Below, in pieces: positions 6,499-10,021 of a stretch of 10,021 nucleotides of DNA. The notes beneath the pieces are model-generated. The model worked only from the letters and a program-made list of their open reading frames with translations. It was not told the DNA's origin and did not search any database. Origin of the DNA: Desulfobacteraceae bacterium (GTDB taxonomy: Bacteria; Desulfobacterota; Desulfobacteria; Desulfobacterales; Desulfosalsimonadaceae); contig DAIEHU010000070.1 of assembly GCA_027353395.1 (NCBI GenBank), forward strand, positions 1 to 10,021, given 5' to 3'. Position 1 is the stretch's first letter. Every line of letters starts with the position of its first letter. Both the position numbers and the translations under genes were made by a program.

Positions 6499-7638
6499 TT
6501 AATAAGCGCAGGAAAGGTTAATGCTGGCGAATTGCTCGGCCTTTTTCTGGGTGTCGAATTCCTTTGATCTTGTGACATAAGCGAAACTGAGCTGGCCTTG
6601 TCCCAGGCTGAAGGCGATACCCGTCATAAAATCGCCGACCGCCGGTTTTTTATTCACGCTGGGACCGTTGGTAAAGGTGTTGCCGTCTAAAAAAATATTC
6701 CGTAAAACCGCTCTCCCTTCCATGGATACGAATAGCTGAACGCCGATTTTTGAGGACATCCGGGCGTTCGTATTCATCACCGCGCTGTTAAAGGAGCTGA
6801 TGGGCCGGATGGGCATGACGCCGAAATCACCGGGTAGATTCCATCCGGTGCGGAACAGGAGGCCCAGATTGTAATATGTCAGCGCATTTCCAAGGCCGCC
6901 GCCGGTGTTTAAGATAACGTCATATCCAAAACCGCCGCTCGTATCAGGCGCCGCTATCTTTTTTTTGTGTTCGTATACCAGGCCGAGGACAGGTTCGTTT
7001 TTCAGCTGGTTGTCCCATCCCTGGGGTTTTATATCGTTAAACACCCAATGCACCGTTTTTTGGCATTCTTCCGCACCCGAAGCCGGTCCAACCAGGCCGG
7101 CGGATACTTCCACCGAGTCCATCTCGCGTGCCATGCGGTTGTGAAATCCCAGCGACACGTAGGTGATTCCCGCATAGGGCCGGTCATCCTTCACCACTTC
7201 CCGGGATTCGATATCCTGGGGGGTGAAAATATTCTGGCCCAAGGAAAAAGTGATGTTCCGCTGCCGGTCCGGCGCTTTTTCAAAAGGAATCCATTTGATG
7301 AGCGGATACAGCCAGCGATGGGGCCATACGTTGGGATAGACATCCTGAATGGCGGAACTCCAGGACAGTTTTAGGCCGCTGGTGTAGCCGCCATCGGTTC
7401 CGGCGAAATAATCGTTTTCAAGATACAGGCCGACTGTGCTGAGGTTGGGTTTCCCGGAGGCATCCCCGGCTGGCGTTTCATCAATTGCGGGGGCTGCTGA
7501 CAAAGGAGCGGCAAATAGGGCTATTGACAGGAGCAAGATGAGAAAAATGTTTGAAAAGTGAAGAGGCGGCGCCAGCGACCGCCGGAGGCCTGCAATCAAT
7601 TTTAAATTCCTTTTCTGTCCTGAAATTGACTTACCCAT
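6499..7638 (-). CDS. LpxR-like outer-membrane lipid A deacylase (DUF2219)
   Basis: A 379-residue beta-barrel protein of the LpxR/DUF2219 family. Characterised members are calcium-dependent enzymes in the outer membrane that remove the 3'-acyloxyacyl group from lipid A. The long basic N-region followed by a hydrophobic stretch at about 31-48 ending PLSAA is a signal peptide. Family hallmarks are LENDYFAGTDGGYTSGLKLSW (start and end of this span at 73 and 93; N75 and D76 match the metal/active-site pair), DDRPYAGITYVSLGFH (151-166), GLVGPASG (181-188), and H197 at the position of the catalytic histidine. The chain ends in Tyr after alternating hydrophobic residues, as expected for a barrel strand recognised by the assembly machinery. 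The ATG at 7638 has no obvious ribosome binding site and lies 18 bases after the hydrolase stop, so translation may depend on the upstream gene. Lipid A activity is inferred; the true substrate in this organism could differ. Confidence 0.85.
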   Translation of the reverse strand: MGKSISGQKRNLKLIAGLRRSLAPPLHFSNIFLILLLSIALFAAPLSAAPAIDETPAGDASGKPNLSTVGLYLENDYFAGTDGGYTSGLKLSWSSAIQDVYPNVWPHRWLYPLIKWIPFEKAPDRQRNITFSLGQNIFTPQDIESREVVKDDRPYAGITYVSLGFHNRMAREMDSVEVSAGLVGPASGAEECQKTVHWVFNDIKPQGWDNQLKNEPVLGLVYEHKKKIAAPDTSGGFGYDVILNTGGGLGNALTYYNLGLLFRTGWNLPGDFGVMPIRPISSFNSAVMNTNARMSSKIGVQLFVSMEGRAVLRNIFLDGNTFTNGPSVNKKPAVGDFMTGIAFSLGQGQLSFAYVTRSKEFDTQKKAEQFASINLSCAY

Positions 7639-7656
7639 GGCGTTTCGGATCGATTG

Positions 7657-8505
7657 TCATATATGGTTTTCCAGCCACGCCGACAGATCGCTCAGCACTT
7701 TTTCCCGGTCATCGGCTGATTCATTGTAGATTTCATGATACAAATCATTATAGAAAAAAAGCGTTTTATCTTTCGCGGCAAGCGCCTCAAAAAAAATTTT
7801 TGATATCTGCGGATTCACGATCCGGTCAGAGCCCGCCACCTGCATGAGGGTGGGAATGTGGATTGCCGAGGCTTCGGATTTCGCCGCTTCCATGGCGAAT
7901 AAAAACTCGGTGAACCAGCGGGCGCTGATTCGCCGGTTCACCAGCGGGTCAGCGATATATGCCTGAACGATCGCCTGGTCATGGCTTAAATGCGAAGGGT
8001 CCAGTTCATTGTCAAAAGTCAGGGACGGCCAGATATGTGAGATGAGTTTCGCGGCCCCGCCCTTGACCACCGGAATTTTCATGGCTGGCGCAAGCCCTGG
8101 GGACGAGGCGATCACGCCGTCAATGGCGTTGCGAAATATTTCGGCAAAGCGCAGGACGATCAGGCCGCCCATGCTGTGGCCCAGCAGAAAACATTTTCTG
8201 CCTTCCGGCATATCTTTTTTTGCCATGTCGACCATTTGTTCCAGATCGTTCAAATACTGATCGAACCGGTCAATATGGCCTCTTGCGCCTTCGCTTCGGC
8301 CATGCCCCTGATGGTCGATGGCCCAGACGGACATGCCATGCGCCGTCAGGCGGTCAATGACATGACCATATCTTCCGGAATGCTCTCCCAGACCGTGGAC
8401 AAGAACCAGTCTGGCGCGTTCGGGCCTTGCCGGGCGGTGCCTGTAAAAAACAGATATGCCGTTTTGGGCCGTAAAATGGCCGGTGGTTTCAGATGCATTT
8501 TCCAT
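7657..8505 (-). CDS. Alpha/beta hydrolase, monoacylglycerol lipase/lysophospholipase type
   Basis: A 282-residue serine hydrolase of the Hydrolase_4 group, which includes monoacylglycerol lipases and PldB-type lysophospholipases. Visible elements: the oxyanion segment LVLVHGLGEHSGRY (33-46), the AIDHQGHGRSEGARGHI strand and loop (62-78) typical of this subgroup, the nucleophile elbow GHSMGG with S111, the acid D227 in QVAGSDRIV, and the base H257 in LYHEIYNE. The triad is complete and the length is normal. No signal peptide is present, so it should act in the cytoplasm or at the inner face of the membrane. AGGAAAT precedes the ATG at 8505. It lies 28 bases after the DUF4404-like gene and 18 before the LpxR-like gene, so the three probably form one transcription unit. 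Whether it prefers monoglycerides, lysophospholipids or another ester cannot be decided here. Confidence 0.92.
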   Translation of the reverse strand: MENASETTGHFTAQNGISVFYRHRPARPERARLVLVHGLGEHSGRYGHVIDRLTAHGMSVWAIDHQGHGRSEGARGHIDRFDQYLNDLEQMVDMAKKDMPEGRKCFLLGHSMGGLIVLRFAEIFRNAIDGVIASSPGLAPAMKIPVVKGGAAKLISHIWPSLTFDNELDPSHLSHDQAIVQAYIADPLVNRRISARWFTEFLFAMEAAKSEASAIHIPTLMQVAGSDRIVNPQISKIFFEALAAKDKTLFFYNDLYHEIYNESADDREKVLSDLSAWLENHI

Positions 8506-8533
8506 GTGATTTCCTGTTCCTTGAGAGACGGCG

Positions 8534-8866
8534 TTAAATGCCGATTTTGGATAAAAATGAACAGATATCGTTTACCGTATTGACCAGTTTCGGGTAGGAA
8601 ACATGGAGTTCCCTCACCGATGTCGAGAGACCATCTAACGATATTTGCATCAGATGGGGATCGATGACTTCCCGGGTGGCTTCATGGGCCGTGATTTTGG
8701 TAAATCCTTTGATGCTCTGGGCTTTTTCCTGTTCTGTTTTGCTGAGTTCGTTTATTTCATTGTTTAATTCATGAAGCAGCTCAAAATATTCGGCTTTTTT
8801 ATTTTCCGGAATATTCGGCGACAGCTTGATTTTTTCCTCGATTTTTTCCAGAGTGTGTTCCAGCAT
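8534..8866 (-). CDS. Small helical protein, DUF4404-like
   Basis: A 110-residue soluble protein of unknown function. Residues 1-55 are charged helices with coiled-coil character (EKIEEKIKL, then YFELLHELNNEINELSKTEQEKAQ). After a short hinge come a second helical part and the ending SYPKLVNTVNDICSFLSKIGI. DUF4404 proteins share this small two-part helical form and typically end with a similar HP-x-L helix finishing in GI, which is my reason for the tentative family call. No signal peptide, membrane span or catalytic motif is seen. The ATG at 8866 has AGAGGAAA at good spacing. It is the first complete gene of the minus-strand lipid-related run, 155 bases after the oxidoreductase, and 28 bases before the hydrolase gene. 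A structural or regulatory accessory role is possible but unsupported. Confidence 0.75.
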   Translation of the reverse strand: MLEHTLEKIEEKIKLSPNIPENKKAEYFELLHELNNEINELSKTEQEKAQSIKGFTKITAHEATREVIDPHLMQISLDGLSTSVRELHVSYPKLVNTVNDICSFLSKIGI

Positions 8867-8892
8867 TAACGTTTCCTCTATCTTTGAGATGC

Positions 8893-8938
8893 GAGAACCA
8901 GCGCCGGTGTTATCCGGTCCTGGTTCTCTTTTTTGTTT
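8893..8938 (+). terminator. Plus-strand intrinsic terminator with no plus-strand gene upstream
   Basis: GAGAACCAG (8893-8901) pairs perfectly with CTGGTTCTC (8920-8928), CCGG/CCGG adds an inner stem around a 6-base loop, and TTTTTTGTTTT-type sequence follows from 8929. This is a textbook rho-independent terminator, but only for plus-strand transcription. All genes for 4 kb to the left are on the minus strand. On the minus strand it falls in the 155-base gap after the oxidoreductase without a U-tail, where it would be a leader hairpin upstream of the DUF4404-like gene. Confidence 0.7.
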
Positions 8939-9021
8939 TGCGCATTTACAAACGGCGGAGGATGTTGGTGAAGAAAATACGCGCCATGAGGTGAAGCCCT
9001 ATGTTGCTGAGTAAATCCGGT

Positions 9022-10021
9022 TTACGCTCCTTCCGGGTACAGCAATTCAGCCAAATCCGTCAGTCCGGCATTTTCAAGCACCTGTTTTTCCGGGACGCCG
9101 TCAGTATTAAATCCGCGTAATTCATAAAATTCAGCCAACATCCGGTCCATGTCCGGAATACTGCCTTCGGTGGGGCCGGATTCCAGGGCTGTCATCAAGC
9201 GGGCGGGGAGCCGGTCATCTTTGGCTCTGGCGCCGAACAGATTGGTGAGTCCTCGTTTCAGGTACCACAACTGCCTGCCGATTTTGATAATTTCATCTAA
9301 AGTATAGTCAAATCCGGTAACGTGGTTGACCATATCAATGGCCTGGGTGGCGTTCAAGGGGGAGCCCCCAAGATTGCAGAACACAGCGCAGTTGGAGAAG
9401 AACATGCCGTAATCCTGGGCCGCCACATTCAGTTGAGCCCGGTCTTCGCTTCCTTCAGGCAGATCCGAAGAGAGTTCGGGAATTTCGGGGATAAATATCA
9501 AGCCGCCTTCCGCTTCAAAGGTGAGGCTGGCTTCGTGACAGGCGCCTCTGGGAGAGACGGCGTAGGCCAAGCCATATCCGTGAGCGCCCCTCGGGTCATG
9601 CATGGGCGCTTCCAGGCCCTTGACGGTGGTTAAAAAATCCCGTGCGTTGCCGCCGATTTTTTCCGCGGCTTTTTCGCTTCCCAAACTTAAAATCGCGCCG
9701 AATCCTTCCTGTTTGCCGATTTTTTCCGTCAGTTGAACGATGGCTTCGGAATTGCCCCAGGTAAGACTTAAGCCATCCGTGTCTTTTTCCGTGATCAGCC
9801 CATTTTCAAAACAGTCAATGGCGAAAGCGATGGTGGAACCGCAGGTGATGGTGTCCATGCCGTATCGGTTGCAGATTTCATTGGCCTTGGCGATGGATTC
9901 AATGCTGGAATTGAGGCACATGGCCCCGAAAGTGGCGATGGTTTCATATTCCGGTCCTGGCCCTTTTTCCATTTGAAACGGGCCCTCTTTGACTTCAGCG
10001 CTTTTTTTGCATGCCACAGAT
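9022..10021 (-). CDS. Tungsten aldehyde:ferredoxin oxidoreductase, C-terminal part (gene continues past window)
   Basis: The last 333 or so residues of an aldehyde:ferredoxin oxidoreductase of the AOR family, which uses a tungsten-bis-pterin cofactor and one 4Fe-4S cluster to interconvert aldehydes and carboxylates with ferredoxin. The N-terminal pterin-binding domain lies beyond 10021. Visible family features: a cysteine just inside the edge (VACKKS, matching the last Cys of the CxxCxxxC cluster motif), GPGPEYETIATFGAMC, ANEICNRYGMDTITCGSTIAFA, the pterin-binding DTDGLSLTWGN, DPRGAHGYGLAYAVSPRGAC, and SNCAVFC, whose cysteine should be the fourth cluster ligand. The residue before VAC is Ser where Pro is common. 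A GTG at 10015-10017 could be mistaken for a start but is internal. The stop is TAA at 9022-9024. The substrate cannot be told; in sulfate reducers such enzymes serve in aldehyde, amino-acid or aromatic-acid metabolism. No minus-strand terminator follows. Confidence 0.93.
   Translation of the reverse strand, partial: SVACKKSAEVKEGPFQMEKGPGPEYETIATFGAMCLNSSIESIAKANEICNRYGMDTITCGSTIAFAIDCFENGLITEKDTDGLSLTWGNSEAIVQLTEKIGKQEGFGAILSLGSEKAAEKIGGNARDFLTTVKGLEAPMHDPRGAHGYGLAYAVSPRGACHEASLTFEAEGGLIFIPEIPELSSDLPEGSEDRAQLNVAAQDYGMFFSNCAVFCNLGGSPLNATQAIDMVNHVTGFDYTLDEIIKIGRQLWYLKRGLTNLFGARAKDDRLPARLMTALESGPTEGSIPDMDRMLAEFYELRGFNTDGVPEKQVLENAGLTDLAELLYPEGA

Noticed and set aside
8946..8987. 13-codon minus-strand frame (MARIFFTNILRRL) after the oxidoreductase
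   Set aside because: It is very short, without a ribosome binding site, and matches nothing that I know; chance is the simpler explanation.
8826..9014. Plus-strand open frame crossing the terminator and ending at 9014
   Set aside because: It runs through the hairpin and T-run at 8893-8938, overlaps the DUF4404-like start, and its product is not recognisable.

Overview
The window looks like chromosomal DNA of a Gram-negative anaerobe, most plausibly a deltaproteobacterium (Desulfobacterota, sulfate-reducer type). This is an inference from gene content: a tungsten-type aldehyde:ferredoxin oxidoreductase, a multi-PAS hybrid histidine kinase of the style common in that group, an outer-membrane lipid A deacylase-like barrel, and a bacterial acyl-ACP thioesterase. 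No phage, plasmid, CRISPR, tRNA or rRNA signature was seen.

Layout. The left third is on the + strand. It holds a 927-residue hybrid sensor kinase (103-2886) and then an approximately 420-base gene-free stretch. That stretch begins with a 118-base imperfect palindrome overlapping the kinase stop codon and ends in what looks like eroded coding sequence. It is followed by a DUF1186-like helical-repeat protein (3306-4241) with an unusual lysine-rich tail, and then a short reading frame that appears broken by a one-base frameshift (4270-4426). A convergent junction at about 4427-4499 separates these from the right-hand block.

The right two thirds are all on the minus strand. Read in transcription order they are: the C-terminal part of an aldehyde:ferredoxin oxidoreductase (9022 to beyond the window end), a 110-residue DUF4404-like helical protein, an alpha/beta-hydrolase of the monoacylglycerol lipase/lysophospholipase type, an LpxR-like lipid A deacylase, a secreted SGNH/GDSL esterase with a C-terminal membrane tail, and an acyl-ACP thioesterase. 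Gaps between the last five genes are 28, 18, 111 and 67 bases, so at least the first three of those five probably share a transcript.

The functional theme is acyl chemistry. Four consecutive genes encode hydrolases acting on acyl esters or thioesters, predicted to sit in the cytoplasm, the outer membrane and the cell envelope. A role in envelope lipid remodelling or acyl-chain recycling is a reasonable hypothesis but is not shown by the sequence. The most unusual non-coding signals are the 118-base palindrome after the kinase, a well-formed plus-strand intrinsic terminator at 8893-8938 with no plus-strand gene in front of it, and a strong hairpin between the esterase and thioesterase genes. 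I found no convincing entirely new biological system.
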